A DNA stretch of 64,000 nucleotides from Saccharopolyspora soli (GTDB lineage: Bacteria; Actinomycetota; Actinomycetes; Mycobacteriales; Pseudonocardiaceae): contig NZ_JALBWV010000035.1 in assembly GCF_022678645.1 (NCBI RefSeq), positions 1 to 64,000 of the forward strand. The letters run 5' to 3'. Shown here piece after piece: positions 23,485 to 32,186 of this stretch; positions within the stretch are counted from its first letter, which is position 1; every line of letters begins with the position of its first letter. The position numbers were made by a program, and so were the translations under genes. A model generated the notes under the pieces. It was not told the origin of the DNA. It made no database searches and saw only the letters and a list, made by a program, of their open reading frames with translations.

Positions 23485-24164
23485 GCGATGTGACCCCCTG
23501 GTCGGAGGTCTTCGAACTACTCGGTGAAGCAACGGTCGAAACGCTCTACATGGTGCTGGTCTCCACCCTGCTGGCGGTGCTCGGGGGTTTGCCGCTCGGG
23601 GTGTTGCTGCACCTCGCCTCGCCGGTCGGCCTGAACCCGAAACCCGCGCTGTACCGGGTGCTCGGGGTGGTCGTCGACGTGGTGCGGTCGGTGCCGTTCG
23701 TGGTGCTGCTGGTGGTGCTGGCCTCGTTCACCCGGCTGCTGATCGGCACCTCGATCGGCAGCACCGCGGTGATCGTGCCGTTGACCATCGGCGCCATCCC
23801 GTTCTTCGCCCGGTTGACGCAGAACGCGTTGCGCGAGGTCAGCTTCACCGTCGTGGAGGCGGCGATCACCACCGGATCTTCTCGGCTGCGGATCGTGTGG
23901 ACGGTGCTGCTCGGTGAGGCCAGAGCCGCGCTGGTCGGCGCGGTCGGCGTCACCGCGGTGGCGCTGATCGGCTACGCCGCGATGGCCGGTGCGATCGGCG
24001 GCGGGGGCCTGGGCACCACCGCGATCCAGGACGGCTACCAGGGCTACGACGACCGGATCCTGTACGGGTCGGTGGTCGTGCTCGGGGTGCTGGCCTTCGC
24101 CATGCAGCTGATCACCGACGGCACCGCGAAGCTCGTCGACCGGCGGCGTAGCACCGCTGCATAA
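23481..24164 (+). CDS. metI: Methionine ABC transporter permease
   Basis: This 227-residue inner-membrane permease has five hydrophobic helices and the coupling-helix motif EAAITTGSSRLRIVWTVLL (EAA loop), as in MetI. The start GTG overlaps the metN stop (GTGA), so translation is coupled. Two permease subunits pair with two MetN ATPases in the family. It is followed by a family-1 palindrome and then the binding-protein gene. Confidence 0.93.
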   Translation: MSDVTPWSEVFELLGEATVETLYMVLVSTLLAVLGGLPLGVLLHLASPVGLNPKPALYRVLGVVVDVVRSVPFVVLLVVLASFTRLLIGTSIGSTAVIVPLTIGAIPFFARLTQNALREVSFTVVEAAITTGSSRLRIVWTVLLGEARAALVGAVGVTAVALIGYAAMAGAIGGGGLGTTAIQDGYQGYDDRILYGSVVVLGVLAFAMQLITDGTAKLVDRRRSTAA

Positions 24165-24168
24165 CCCT

Positions 24169-24210
24169 CGTGAGTGCGCAACCGGGCTGCAACCCGGTTG
24201 CGCACTCACG
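24169..24210. repeat. Family-1 palindrome, copy 3 (near perfect, inside an operon)
   Basis: The inverted repeat CGTGAGTGCGCAACCGGG ... CCCGGTTGCGCACTCACG has arms that match throughout and a loop of about four bases. It starts five bases after the metI stop and 53 bases before metQ. As it lies inside the transport operon it may stabilise or attenuate the transcript rather than end it. A further half-copy GCGCACTCACC follows at 24221. Confidence 0.85.
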
Positions 24211-24262
24211 ACCGCTTCCTGCGCACTCACCACCCCGATCTGTCCAGAAAGGACACAACCTG

Positions 24263-25075
24263 ATGCGTTTGCGCTTTGCTGCCCTGGTGGCCGGTGCCGG
24301 ACTGGCGTTGGCCGCGTGCGGGGGCGGCGGTAGTCCGGCCGCCGAGGACCCGAACGCGCCGTTGCGGATCGGGGTCAGCCCGACTCCGCATGGCGAGATC
24401 CTGCAGTACGTCAAGGACAACTTGGCGCCGCAGGCCGGGCTCGCCATCGAGATCGAGAAGTTCGACGACTACAACCGGCCGAACGAAGCGGTCGCGCACG
24501 GCGAGCTGGACGCGAACTACTTCCAGCACCAGCCCTACCTGGACGAGTACCGCAAGCAGCGCGGCGGTGACTTCGTCTGGATCGAGGCCGTGCACCTGGA
24601 GCCGCTCGCGGTGTACTCCAAGCAGTACAAATCGCTGCAGGAGATCCCCAACGGCGCGACGGTCACGCTGTCCAACGATCCCGCGAACCAGTTCCGCGGG
24701 CTGAAGCTGCTGGAGGCGAACGGCCTGATCAGGCTCAAGCCGGGTGCTGCGGTGGGCACCAGGCTGGCCGAGGCGATCGCCGAGAACCCGAAGAACGTCC
24801 AGCTCAAGGACCTGTCGCCGGACCAGCTGCCGCGGTCGGTGGACGACGCGGCCGCTGCGGTGGTCAACGGCAACTACGCGATCAAGGCCAACCTGCAGAA
24901 CCCGATCGCGGTGGAGAGCCCGGACCACAACCCGTACGCCAACGGCCTGGTGACCAGCCCGGCCCTGGCCCAGGACCCGCGAATCCGCAAGCTCGCCGAC
25001 CTGCTGCGCTCCCAGCAGGTAAAGGACTTCATCAACCAGAAGTGGGGAGGCGTCGCCGTCATCCCGGCGAACTGA
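24263..25075 (+). CDS. metQ: Methionine-binding lipoprotein
   Basis: The 270-residue protein is a NlpA/MetQ-type substrate-binding lipoprotein. A signal peptide with lipobox LALAACGGG gives an N-terminal lipid-modified Cys at about residue 19. Family segments are VSPTPHGEILQYVKDNLAP, FDDYNRPNEAVAHGELDANY, FQHQPYLDEY, VTLSNDPANQFRGLKLLEA and NGNYAIKANL. The ATG follows AAAGGA. It delivers D- or L-methionine to MetNI at the outer face of the membrane. Confidence 0.95.
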   Translation: MRLRFAALVAGAGLALAACGGGGSPAAEDPNAPLRIGVSPTPHGEILQYVKDNLAPQAGLAIEIEKFDDYNRPNEAVAHGELDANYFQHQPYLDEYRKQRGGDFVWIEAVHLEPLAVYSKQYKSLQEIPNGATVTLSNDPANQFRGLKLLEANGLIRLKPGAAVGTRLAEAIAENPKNVQLKDLSPDQLPRSVDDAAAAVVNGNYAIKANLQNPIAVESPDHNPYANGLVTSPALAQDPRIRKLADLLRSQQVKDFINQKWGGVAVIPAN

Positions 25076-25148
25076 GCAGGTCCCCAGGCGGAGGCCACCT
25101 TTCACCTAGCTAGAACGCGCGGAGTTTGGTGTGGCGCTCAACGCGAGT

Positions 25149-25393
25149 GTCGTCAGGCAAGCGGCGTAGCCGCTTTCGGCGGTGAACCGCAGCCGCGAAG
25201 ATCAACGCTTCACGTGCTGAAGCCGTCGCAAGCGCCGAAGGCGCTTAGCCCGCCTTTGGCACTTGCACCGCCGCGGGTTCTCAGGCGCCTTCTCGCGAGG
25301 ACAGCCCCGACATGGCGTATTGGACATACGTGATGTCGGGGATCCCACAGCGAGAAGGCGCCTGAGGTTCCGCTACCCGCACCGCTACGCAAG
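25149..25393 (+). repeat. Family-3 structured element, copy C (intact, extended)
   Basis: The core module runs 25230-25393 (164 bases). Its stems are: small hairpin AAGCGCC-GAA-GGCGCTT (25230-25246), perfect 16-bp stem 25280-25295 with 25351-25366 (arm CTCAGGCGCCTTCTCG), inner 9-bp stem CCCCGACAT/ATGTCGGGG (25305-25313 with 25333-25341) and terminal CGTAT-TGGAC-ATACG. Outer ends CTTGCACCGCCGCGGGT and ACCCGCACCGCTACGCAAG are also partly complementary. An extra hairpin GCGGCGTAGCCGC precedes it at 25149-25175. The element fills most of the 395-base gap between metQ and ispE. Confidence 0.85.
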
Positions 25394-25470
25394 GCGACCC
25401 GAGCGTTTTCGGAGAGACTTGTGCGCAGGGAAGTCGGCGGTGGGGTTTCTTGGGCACGTACGCTCTAAGA

Positions 25471-26436
25471 GTGCTCTCCGTGGTTCCTACACCCATCACC
25501 GTTCGTGTCCCGGCCAAGGTGAACTTGCACCTCTCGGTCGGTGATCCCCGCCCGGACGGCTACCACGAGCTGGTCACCGTCTTCCAGGCGCTGTCGATGA
25601 CCGATGAGGTCACCGTGCTGGTCGCCGAGGAACCCGGCATCGACGTGCACGGCGACGGCGCGGATTCGGTACCCACCGGTCCCAGCAACCTGGCGTGGAA
25701 GGCAGTTCAGCTGCTCGCCGAGCACAGCGGACGGGACCCGGAGGAACCCGGTGTGCGGCTGTCGATCAACAAGGGCATCCCGGTCGCTGGCGGGATGGCT
25801 GGCGGTAGCGCCGATGCCGCTGCGGCCCTGCTGGCGTTGAACCACCTCTGGCGGTTGGAGCTGGGCCGCGACGGGCTCAGCGAGATCGCTGGGCGACTGG
25901 GCAGCGACGTCCCGTTCTCGTTGCAGGGCGGCACCGCGCTGGGCACCGGCCGTGGCGAGCGGCTGGTACCGGTGCTGGCGCGGCACACCTTCCACTGGGT
26001 GATCGCGCTGGACCGGCGCGGCCTGGGCACGCCTGGCGTCTACACCGAACTGGACCGGCTGCGGGCGGAGTCGCGGCCGAACCGGGTTGGCGAGGTCGAA
26101 CCGCTGCTGGAGGCGCTGGCTTCCGGCGACCCGCGGCAGCTGGCGCTGTTGCTGGGCAACGACTTGCAGGCGGCTGCGGTATCGCTGCGGCCTGGATTGC
26201 GCCGCACGCTGCGCGCGGGCGTGCAGGCGGGGGCGCTGGCGGGCATCGTGTCCGGTTCGGGCCCGACCTGCGCCTTCCTCTGCACCGACTCGGACGCGGC
26301 GGTGCGCGTGGCGGCCGAGCTTTCCGGCGCGGGGGTGTGCCGCACGGTCCGGGTCGCGCACGGTCCGGTGCCGGGCGCGCGCATCGTTTCCGAAGACCGC
26401 GCCGACCGCCCCACCCCGCCCCAGGTGCACGCCTAG
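25471..26436 (+). CDS. ispE: 4-diphosphocytidyl-2-C-methyl-D-erythritol kinase
   Basis: IspE phosphorylates CDP-methylerythritol in the MEP route to isoprenoids. The 321-residue GHMP kinase has VRVPAKVNLHLSVGDPRPDG followed by YHEL at the N-terminus (substrate Lys), the glycine-rich ATP motif IPVAGGMAGGSADAAAALLAL, the catalytic Asp in LGSDVPFSLQGG, and the third motif AGIVSGSGPTCAFLC. A GTG at 25471 was chosen; GTG 25480 and TTG 25450 are alternatives, and no strong ribosome site decides. Gene order corresponds to Rv1011. Confidence 0.94.
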   Translation: MLSVVPTPITVRVPAKVNLHLSVGDPRPDGYHELVTVFQALSMTDEVTVLVAEEPGIDVHGDGADSVPTGPSNLAWKAVQLLAEHSGRDPEEPGVRLSINKGIPVAGGMAGGSADAAAALLALNHLWRLELGRDGLSEIAGRLGSDVPFSLQGGTALGTGRGERLVPVLARHTFHWVIALDRRGLGTPGVYTELDRLRAESRPNRVGEVEPLLEALASGDPRQLALLLGNDLQAAAVSLRPGLRRTLRAGVQAGALAGIVSGSGPTCAFLCTDSDAAVRVAAELSGAGVCRTVRVAHGPVPGARIVSEDRADRPTPPQVHA

Positions 26437-26503
26437 GGGCAGTGCGCAATTTCGCGTTTCCGCAGCCCAGCGCAACGAAGTTGATGGAGTAGACGAACAC
26501 CCG

Positions 26504-28285
26504 ATGGTGAACCTGGTCAATCTGGAATCGGTCAGCAAGAGCTACGGTGTGCGCCCGCTGTTGGACGCCGTGTCGCTGGGCGTCTCGGCAGGCGAGCGCA
26601 TCGGGGTCGTCGGGCTCAACGGCGGGGGCAAGACGACGCTGCTGGAAGTGCTCGCCGGTGTCGCCGAGCCCGACGGCGGCCGGGTGAGCCACGCCCGCGA
26701 CCTGCGGATGGCGGTTGTCACACAGCGCACCGAGCTCCCCGCGGACTCTACGGTGCGCAACGCGGTGCTCGACCCGCACGGCTTCACCGCCGAGCACGAG
26801 TGGGCCGCGGATGCTCGCGTGCGGTCGGTGCTCAGCGGCCTGGGCATGACCCGGCTCGGCCTCGACACCCCGGTCGCCAACTTCTCCGGTGGGGAACGGC
26901 GCCGCGTCGCTCTGGCGGCGGCACTGGTCCGCGACCTCGACCTGCTGGTGCTCGACGAGCCGACCAACCACCTCGACGTCGAGGGCGTGCACTGGCTGGC
27001 CGAACACCTGCTGGAACGCAGGTGCGCGCTGGTGATCGTCACCCACGACCGCTGGTTCCTGGACACCGTCTGCAACCGCACCTGGGAAGTCGTGCAGGGC
27101 CGCGTGGAGCAGTACGAAGGTGGTTACGCGGACTGGATCTTCGCCCGCGCCGAGCGCGCCCGCATCGCGCAGCAGGCCGAGGAGAAGCGGCAGAACCTCG
27201 CGCGCAAGGAACTCGCCTGGTTGCAGCGCGGCGCGAAGGCGCGGACCTCGAAACCCCGGTACCGGATGGAGGCCGCGGAAGCGCTGATCTCCGACGTGCC
27301 GCCGCCGCGCGACACCGTGGAGCTGGTCGCGTTCGCCAAGCGGCGGCTCGGCAAGACGGTGCTGGAGCTGGAGGACGTCGACCTGCGGATCGCCGAACGG
27401 GTGCTGCTGGACGACGTCACCTGGCGGATCGGCCCCGGCGACCGGATCGGCCTGGTGGGCGTCAACGGCTCCGGCAAGACCACGCTGTTGAAGCTGCTCG
27501 CCGGGGAGCGCGAACCCGATGCGGGTCGGCGCGTCGCGGGCAAGACGGTCCGGTTGGCGCACCTGACCCAGGAGCTGCACGATCTGCCCGGTCAATGGCG
27601 CGTGCTGGAGGCGATCGAGGACGTCGCCGAGCGGGTCACCCTCGGCAAGTACGAGCTGTCCGCGTCGCAGCTCGGCGAGCGCTTCGGGTTCGGCAAGGGG
27701 CGGCAGTGGACTCCGGTCGAGGACCTCTCCGGCGGTGAGCGCCGCCGTCTGCAACTGGCCCGGTTGCTGATGGCCGAGCCGAACGTGCTCGTCCTCGACG
27801 AGCCCACCAACGACCTCGACATCGACACCCTGCAGCAGCTCGAAGACCTGCTCGACACCTGGCCGGGCACCCTGGTGGTCGTCTCGCACGACCGCTACCT
27901 GGTGGAGCGGGTGTGCGACAGCGTGCACGCGCTGTTCGGTGACGGTCGGCTCACGCACCTGCCGGGCGGGATCGACGAGTACCTGCGACGACGGCATTCG
28001 CTGCTGTCGGCTGCCGAAGGCAGCGTCGGCAAGCAGGCGACCGATGCGGCGCAGCCGCGAGGGCTCTCCGGTGCCGAGGAGCACGCGGCGCGCAAGGAGC
28101 TGGCGCGTTGCGAGCGGCAGCTCGACAAGCTCGCGGAGCGCGAGAAGGCGCTGCACGAGAAGCTCGCGGAGGCCGCGACGGCTCCGGAGCGGCTGGCGGA
28201 GCTGAACGCGGAACTGCTTGCGCTGCACCAGGAGAAGGACGAGGTCGAAACCCGCTGGATGGAGCTCGCCGACCAACTCGGCTGA
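26504..28285 (+). CDS. ABC-F family ATPase (Uup-like)
   Basis: The 593-residue protein has two ABC domains and no membrane helices. Domain 1 has Walker A VGLNGGGKTTLLE, signature FSGGERRRVALAAAL and VLDEPTNHLDVEG; domain 2 has VGVNGSGKTTLLK, LSGGERRRLQLARLL and VLDEPTNDLDIDT. The linker between them, ARKELAWLQRGAKARTSKPR, and a C-terminal coiled coil (about the last 75 residues) place it nearest Uup. ABC-F proteins act on ribosomes, and Uup has also been linked to DNA repair and transposon excision. It starts 67 bases after ispE on the same strand and is probably co-transcribed. Confidence 0.92.
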   Translation: MVNLVNLESVSKSYGVRPLLDAVSLGVSAGERIGVVGLNGGGKTTLLEVLAGVAEPDGGRVSHARDLRMAVVTQRTELPADSTVRNAVLDPHGFTAEHEWAADARVRSVLSGLGMTRLGLDTPVANFSGGERRRVALAAALVRDLDLLVLDEPTNHLDVEGVHWLAEHLLERRCALVIVTHDRWFLDTVCNRTWEVVQGRVEQYEGGYADWIFARAERARIAQQAEEKRQNLARKELAWLQRGAKARTSKPRYRMEAAEALISDVPPPRDTVELVAFAKRRLGKTVLELEDVDLRIAERVLLDDVTWRIGPGDRIGLVGVNGSGKTTLLKLLAGEREPDAGRRVAGKTVRLAHLTQELHDLPGQWRVLEAIEDVAERVTLGKYELSASQLGERFGFGKGRQWTPVEDLSGGERRRLQLARLLMAEPNVLVLDEPTNDLDIDTLQQLEDLLDTWPGTLVVVSHDRYLVERVCDSVHALFGDGRLTHLPGGIDEYLRRRHSLLSAAEGSVGKQATDAAQPRGLSGAEEHAARKELARCERQLDKLAEREKALHEKLAEAATAPERLAELNAELLALHQEKDEVETRWMELADQLG

Positions 28286-28460
28286 CCCGCCGATCGGTAG
28301 TTCTGCCCCGCGGACCGTTGCTGCGAAGCGGCGTGGCGCCGATTTCGCGCCAAATCGCCACGTTCACCACCCAAACCGGTCCTGGAATTCGAGAACCGGC
28401 GCGACAGGCCGATGCTTCTGGCGCTGTGCGGGCGATCACAGTGCTCGTAAGCTGCGTCAC

Positions 28461-30119
28461 ATGAGTCGGTTCGTGGAGACATTGGTCGCGTCGGCGGGCG
28501 AGAACGTCGGGGAGCACGCGCGCGGGCTCACCACCGGCGAGCCGGAGCAGGCGCGGTTCCGGACGTGGTCCGAGGTGCACGCCGATGCGCTGCGGATGGC
28601 CGGGGCGCTTGGCGCGGATCTCGGACCCGGTCGCGTCGTCGCGATCCTGGCCGCCGATCCGGGCCTGATCGCCCCCGCCGCGCAGGCCGTCTGGCTCGGC
28701 GGCGGCAGCGTGACCATGCTGCACCAGCCGACGCCGCGCACCGATCTCGCGCACTGGGCCGAGGACACCCTGCGGGTGCTCAAGATGATCGGCGCGCGGC
28801 TGGTGCTGTTGGGAGCGCCGTTCGAGTCCTTGGCCGGGGTGCTGGCGGACAACTCGATCGCGTATCGCGACCTCGCCGGACTGATCAGCGGTGAGGTCGA
28901 ACCGCTCGCCGGGCCGGTCGACGTCGATGAGGACGCGACCGCCCTGCTGCAACTGACCAGCGGCTCCACCGCCGAACCCAAAGCCGTGCGGATCACGCAC
29001 GGCAACCTGTACGCGAACCTGCGGGCGATGGTCGCCGCCGCCGACCTCGATCCGGAACGCGATGTCGCGGTGTCCTGGCTGCCGCTGTTCCACGACATGG
29101 GGATGGTCGGCTGCCTGACGGTGCCGATGGCCATCGGGATGTCGACGGTGAAGGTGACCCCGGCGGATTTCCTGGCCAGGCCACTGCTGTGGCCCGAGCT
29201 GATCAGCAGGCACCGGGCCACCGTGACCGCCGCGCCGAACTTCGCCTACGCCATCGTCGGCCGCCGGATGGCCCGCGCCGACGACGGCGACTTCGACTTG
29301 TCCAGCCTGCGGTTCACGCTCAACGGCGCCGAACCCATCGACCCGGCGGCGGCGCAGGCGTTCACCGACGCCGGTGCCCGGTTCGGGCTCCGGCCGGACT
29401 GCATGGTCTGCGCCTTCGGCATGGCCGAGGCCACGCTCGCGGTGTCGTTCGCCCCGTTGGGCCGCGGTTTGGAAGTCGACGTCGTGGACGCCGAAGCGCT
29501 GGAGAAGCACCGGCGGGCCGAGCCGGTGTCCCCGGACGCCGCGCGGGCGCGACAGTTCGCGCTGCTGGGCGGCCCGCTGCCGGGGCTGGAAGTCGACGTG
29601 GTCGACGACGAGGGCCGTCAACTCGGCGAGCGGCAGGTCGGGCGGCTGCGGATTCGCGGTACCGCGGTGACGCCGGGCTACCTCACCGTCGACGGGCCGT
29701 TGGCCACCCAGGACGACGCCGGGTGGCTGGACACCGGCGACGAGGGCTACCTGGTCGGCGGGCAGGTGGTGATCTGCGGCCGTCGCAAGGACGTGATCAT
29801 CATGGGCGGGCGCAACATCTACCCGGTCGACATCGAGCGCGCCGCCTGCCAGGTCGAGGGGGTGCGGCCGGGCAACGCCGCCGCGGTCCGGCAGGACGCC
29901 GGAAGTCGCCGCGAGCGGTTCGCCGTGGTGCTGGAGTCGCGGCTGGCGGGCGACGAGGTCGCGGAGAAGGTGCTGCGCAAGGAAGTCGCGGCGCGCATCG
30001 TCGACGCGGTGGGCGTCCGCCCCTCGGCGGTCGTCGTGCTGCGGCCCGGAAGCCTGCCCAAGACCCCGTCGGGAAAGCTCAAACGAGCCGCCACCGCGGC
30101 CTTCGTACCGACCAGCTGA
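28461..30119 (+). CDS. Fatty acyl-AMP ligase (Pks16-like)
   Basis: This 552-residue adenylate-forming enzyme has the ATP-binding loop LLQLTSGSTAEPKAVRITHG, motif VAVSWLPLFHDMGMVG typical of fatty acyl-AMP ligases, FTLNGAEPIDPAAAQAF, the Asp motif WLDTGDEGYLVGGQVVICGR with RKDVIIMGGRNIYPVDIE, and the C-terminal Lys in LPKTPSGKLKRA. Such proteins activate fatty acids as acyl-adenylates for transfer to carrier proteins. It sits after ispE and before pth, the position of Pks16 (Rv1013). The partner carrier protein is not in the window. The ATG at 28461 starts the conserved sequence. Confidence 0.9.
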   Translation: MSRFVETLVASAGENVGEHARGLTTGEPEQARFRTWSEVHADALRMAGALGADLGPGRVVAILAADPGLIAPAAQAVWLGGGSVTMLHQPTPRTDLAHWAEDTLRVLKMIGARLVLLGAPFESLAGVLADNSIAYRDLAGLISGEVEPLAGPVDVDEDATALLQLTSGSTAEPKAVRITHGNLYANLRAMVAAADLDPERDVAVSWLPLFHDMGMVGCLTVPMAIGMSTVKVTPADFLARPLLWPELISRHRATVTAAPNFAYAIVGRRMARADDGDFDLSSLRFTLNGAEPIDPAAAQAFTDAGARFGLRPDCMVCAFGMAEATLAVSFAPLGRGLEVDVVDAEALEKHRRAEPVSPDAARARQFALLGGPLPGLEVDVVDDEGRQLGERQVGRLRIRGTAVTPGYLTVDGPLATQDDAGWLDTGDEGYLVGGQVVICGRRKDVIIMGGRNIYPVDIERAACQVEGVRPGNAAAVRQDAGSRRERFAVVLESRLAGDEVAEKVLRKEVAARIVDAVGVRPSAVVVLRPGSLPKTPSGKLKRAATAAFVPTS

Positions 30120-30191
30120 CCAGCGGCACGTGCGCGGATTGGTTGCGGTGCGGGACGCAGAACTTTGGTGGCTGTCGTCGGTCTTGTTTTG

Positions 30192-30355
30192 AAGCGGCGA
30201 AGCCGCTTAGCCCACCTACGGCACTTGCACCGCCGCGGGTTCTCAGAAGCCTTCTCGCGAGGACAGCCCCAACGTGGTGTATTGGCATACATGATGTCGG
30301 GGATCCCGGAGCCGAGAAGGCTTCTGAGGTTCCGCTACCCGCACCGCTGTGCAAG
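30192..30355 (+). repeat. Family-3 structured element, copy D (intact)
   Basis: This copy is 164 bases, the same length as the core of copy C. The small hairpin is AAGCGGC-GAA-GCCGCTT (30192-30208) and the 16-bp stem CTCAGAAGCCTTCTCG (30242-30257) pairs perfectly with 30313-30328. Relative to copy C both stems have changed on both sides so that pairing is preserved. The inner CCCCAACGT/ATGTCGGGG stem has one mismatch, and the terminal GTAT-TGGC-ATAC hairpin is kept. It lies in the gap between the convergent acyl-AMP ligase and pth genes. Confidence 0.85.
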
Positions 30356-30379
30356 ACGAGCCTGGAAACAGTTCTCAGC

Positions 30380-30955
30380 TCAGTGGAAGCGGTTCTGGGC
30401 GGCTTCGAGGCCGTCTGTCACCAGGGCTTCGGTGGCGTCCGCGCACAGGTCGACGAAGTAGGCGAGCTCTTTGCGCTCGGTGCCGGAGAAGTCCTTCAGG
30501 ACGTAGTCGGCCGGGTCCATCCGGCCCGGCGGGCGGCCGATGCCGAAGCGGACCCGCAGGTAGTCACGGGTGCCGAGGGACTTGCTGATCGAACGCAGCC
30601 CGTTGTGGCCGTTCTCCCCGCCACCGCGTTTGAGCCGGACGGTGCCGAACGGCAGGTCCAGCTCGTCGTGGATCACGATCAAGGATTCCGGTGGCGCCTT
30701 GTAGAACTTCACCGCGCCAGCCACCGGACCACCGGAGAGGTTCATGAACGAACGCGGCTTCACCAGCACGGCGCGCGTCCCGGCCAGCCGTCCTTCGACG
30801 ACCTCGGCGCCGGACTTGTGCGCCTTGAACTTCCCGCCGATCCGGTCGGCGAGCTCGTCGGCGACCAGGAATCCGATGTTGTGCCGGTTCCCGGCGTAAC
30901 GCGGGCCGGGGTTGCCGAGTCCGACGATCAACGCGACCGCGTCCGGAGTGCTCAC
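30380..30955 (-). CDS. pth: Peptidyl-tRNA hydrolase
   Basis: Pth releases tRNA from peptidyl-tRNAs dropped by ribosomes. The 191-residue protein has LIVGLGNPGPRYAGNRHNIG with catalytic His25, KPRSFMNLSGGPV with Asn72, VIHDELDLPFGTVRLKRGG with Asp97, and GENGHNGLRSISKSLGT. Length is typical. It is downstream of rplY on the minus strand, a pairing conserved across actinobacteria (Rv1014c/Rv1015c), and is separated from it by a hairpin. Confidence 0.97.
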   Translation of the reverse strand: MSTPDAVALIVGLGNPGPRYAGNRHNIGFLVADELADRIGGKFKAHKSGAEVVEGRLAGTRAVLVKPRSFMNLSGGPVAGAVKFYKAPPESLIVIHDELDLPFGTVRLKRGGGENGHNGLRSISKSLGTRDYLRVRFGIGRPPGRMDPADYVLKDFSGTERKELAYFVDLCADATEALVTDGLEAAQNRFH

Positions 30956-30988
30956 GGGAAGAAGTCTCCTGCTCTACGAAGCACGCAG

Positions 30989-31025
30989 CGCTCTGTCCCG
31001 CTCGGCACGCCAGCGGGACAGAGCG
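30989..31025 (-). terminator. Hairpin between rplY and pth
   Basis: A perfect 14-bp inverted repeat (CGCTCTGTCCCGCT, 30989-31002, with 31012-31025) and 9-base loop follows the rplY stop by 22 bases. It may partly terminate, giving more rplY than pth message. Confidence 0.65.
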
Positions 31026-31047
31026 CGATGCGCCCGACGTCGGGGGC

Positions 31048-31653
31048 TCATGCCTCCTCGGCGGCCTCGCCCTCGGCCTCCTCGGCGGAGGCCTCTTCGG
31101 CCATCGCCGACGCGGCCTCGGTGACGTTGACGACCAGCGTCTCCGGGTCGGACTGCAGGGTCACGCCCGCGGGCAGCGGGATCTCGGAGGCGTGGATCTG
31201 GGTGCCGATCTCGGCGCCCGCGATGGACAGCTCCAGCTGCTCCGGGATGTGCAGCGCCTCGGCCTCGATCTCGACCTCGGTGAGCGACTGGCTGACCAGG
31301 CCGCCGGGCCCGGCGTCACCGGTGAGCACGACCGGCACCGCGACGGTGACCTTCTCGCCGCGCTTGACCAGCAGCAGGTCGACGTGCTCGATGTAGTTCT
31401 TGATCGGGTGCGTGGTGATGGTCTTGGTCAGCGCGAGCTCGCTGTCCCCACCGGAGACGTCGAGCGTCAGCACCGCGTTGTGCCCGTTCTCGCGGATGGC
31501 GCGAGCGAATTCCACGGAGGGCAGGGACAGGTGCTTGGGGTCGGAACCATGGCCGTAGAGCACCGCGGGGATCTTGCCAGCGCGGCGGGTGCGGCGGGCC
31601 GCCCCTTTGCCGAACTCGGTGCGCGGTTCGACGGCGATACGTACCTCGGACAC
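31048..31653 (-). CDS. rplY: 50S ribosomal protein bL25 (general stress protein CTC form)
   Basis: The 201-residue protein has the 5S-rRNA-binding L25 domain (residues 1 to about 95; EPRTEFGKGAARRTRRAGKI, VLYGHG, and NGHNAVLTLDVSGGDSELAL) and the C-terminal TL5/CTC beta domain (about 100-185), ending in an acidic tail AEEASAEEAEGEAAEEA. A GTG start at 31653 (Ser-Glu-Val-Arg follows) has GGAG in the right place; the longer open frame upstream to 32067 is not supported. Confidence 0.95.
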   Translation of the reverse strand: MSEVRIAVEPRTEFGKGAARRTRRAGKIPAVLYGHGSDPKHLSLPSVEFARAIRENGHNAVLTLDVSGGDSELALTKTITTHPIKNYIEHVDLLLVKRGEKVTVAVPVVLTGDAGPGGLVSQSLTEVEIEAEALHIPEQLELSIAGAEIGTQIHASEIPLPAGVTLQSDPETLVVNVTEAASAMAEEASAEEAEGEAAEEA

Positions 31654-32186
31654 GGTGGTGCACTCCTCATGACGTCGGGCGAAACGTGGCTGGTCGCTGG
31701 CCTGCGGCGGTGGGGCGCGCAACTGGCGTGAATTCGACGCGGTGCCGAACGGGCACCCTCGGGGCGTGAGCGACATCAGTGCGCCGACCAACTGGTCTGC
31801 GGTCACCGTGCCACCGCGCCGATCACGCCGGGCGAACGTCCCGACCTCGCCGAGGCAACCCGAATAGTCTAAACGGTGCTTGCATAGTCGTTTTCGCACG
31901 GGTGACCCGAACACCGCGCCGACCTCGTTCAAGCAGCTCCGCACACCGCTTCCGGCTCCGTGGACATCGCCGGGAAGGCGAGTGCGCTTCACGGGCTGGT
32001 AACGGACGGTCATCGCCGGTGGTCGGCCCACCGAGAGGCCGTGATGCCGGTTACACCCGGGGACCACTGGAATCGTTGAAAGCTCAAGTTTGTTTGCGGT
32101 GAAGAGGTCGGCCCCGACACCCGGCGTGGTGGTGGCGGCGACCTCCGGTTTGCGCCGGAGTACCGATAGCTTCAGGAGTTGAATTC
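31654..32186. other. Divergent intergenic region, 533 bases
   Basis: It separates rplY (leftward) from the nitroreductase gene (rightward). A TAGACT at 31871-31866 on the minus strand could be the -10 box of rplY, but no good -35 partner is seen. AT-richer spots lie at 31860-31900 and 32075-32095. No RNA gene, repeat of the three families, or convincing small ORF was found. Confidence 0.4.

Noticed and set aside
11392..30355. Insertion sequence as the source of the family-3 element
   Set aside because: No transposase coding sequence, full or broken, was seen in or beside any copy; a non-autonomous element remains possible.
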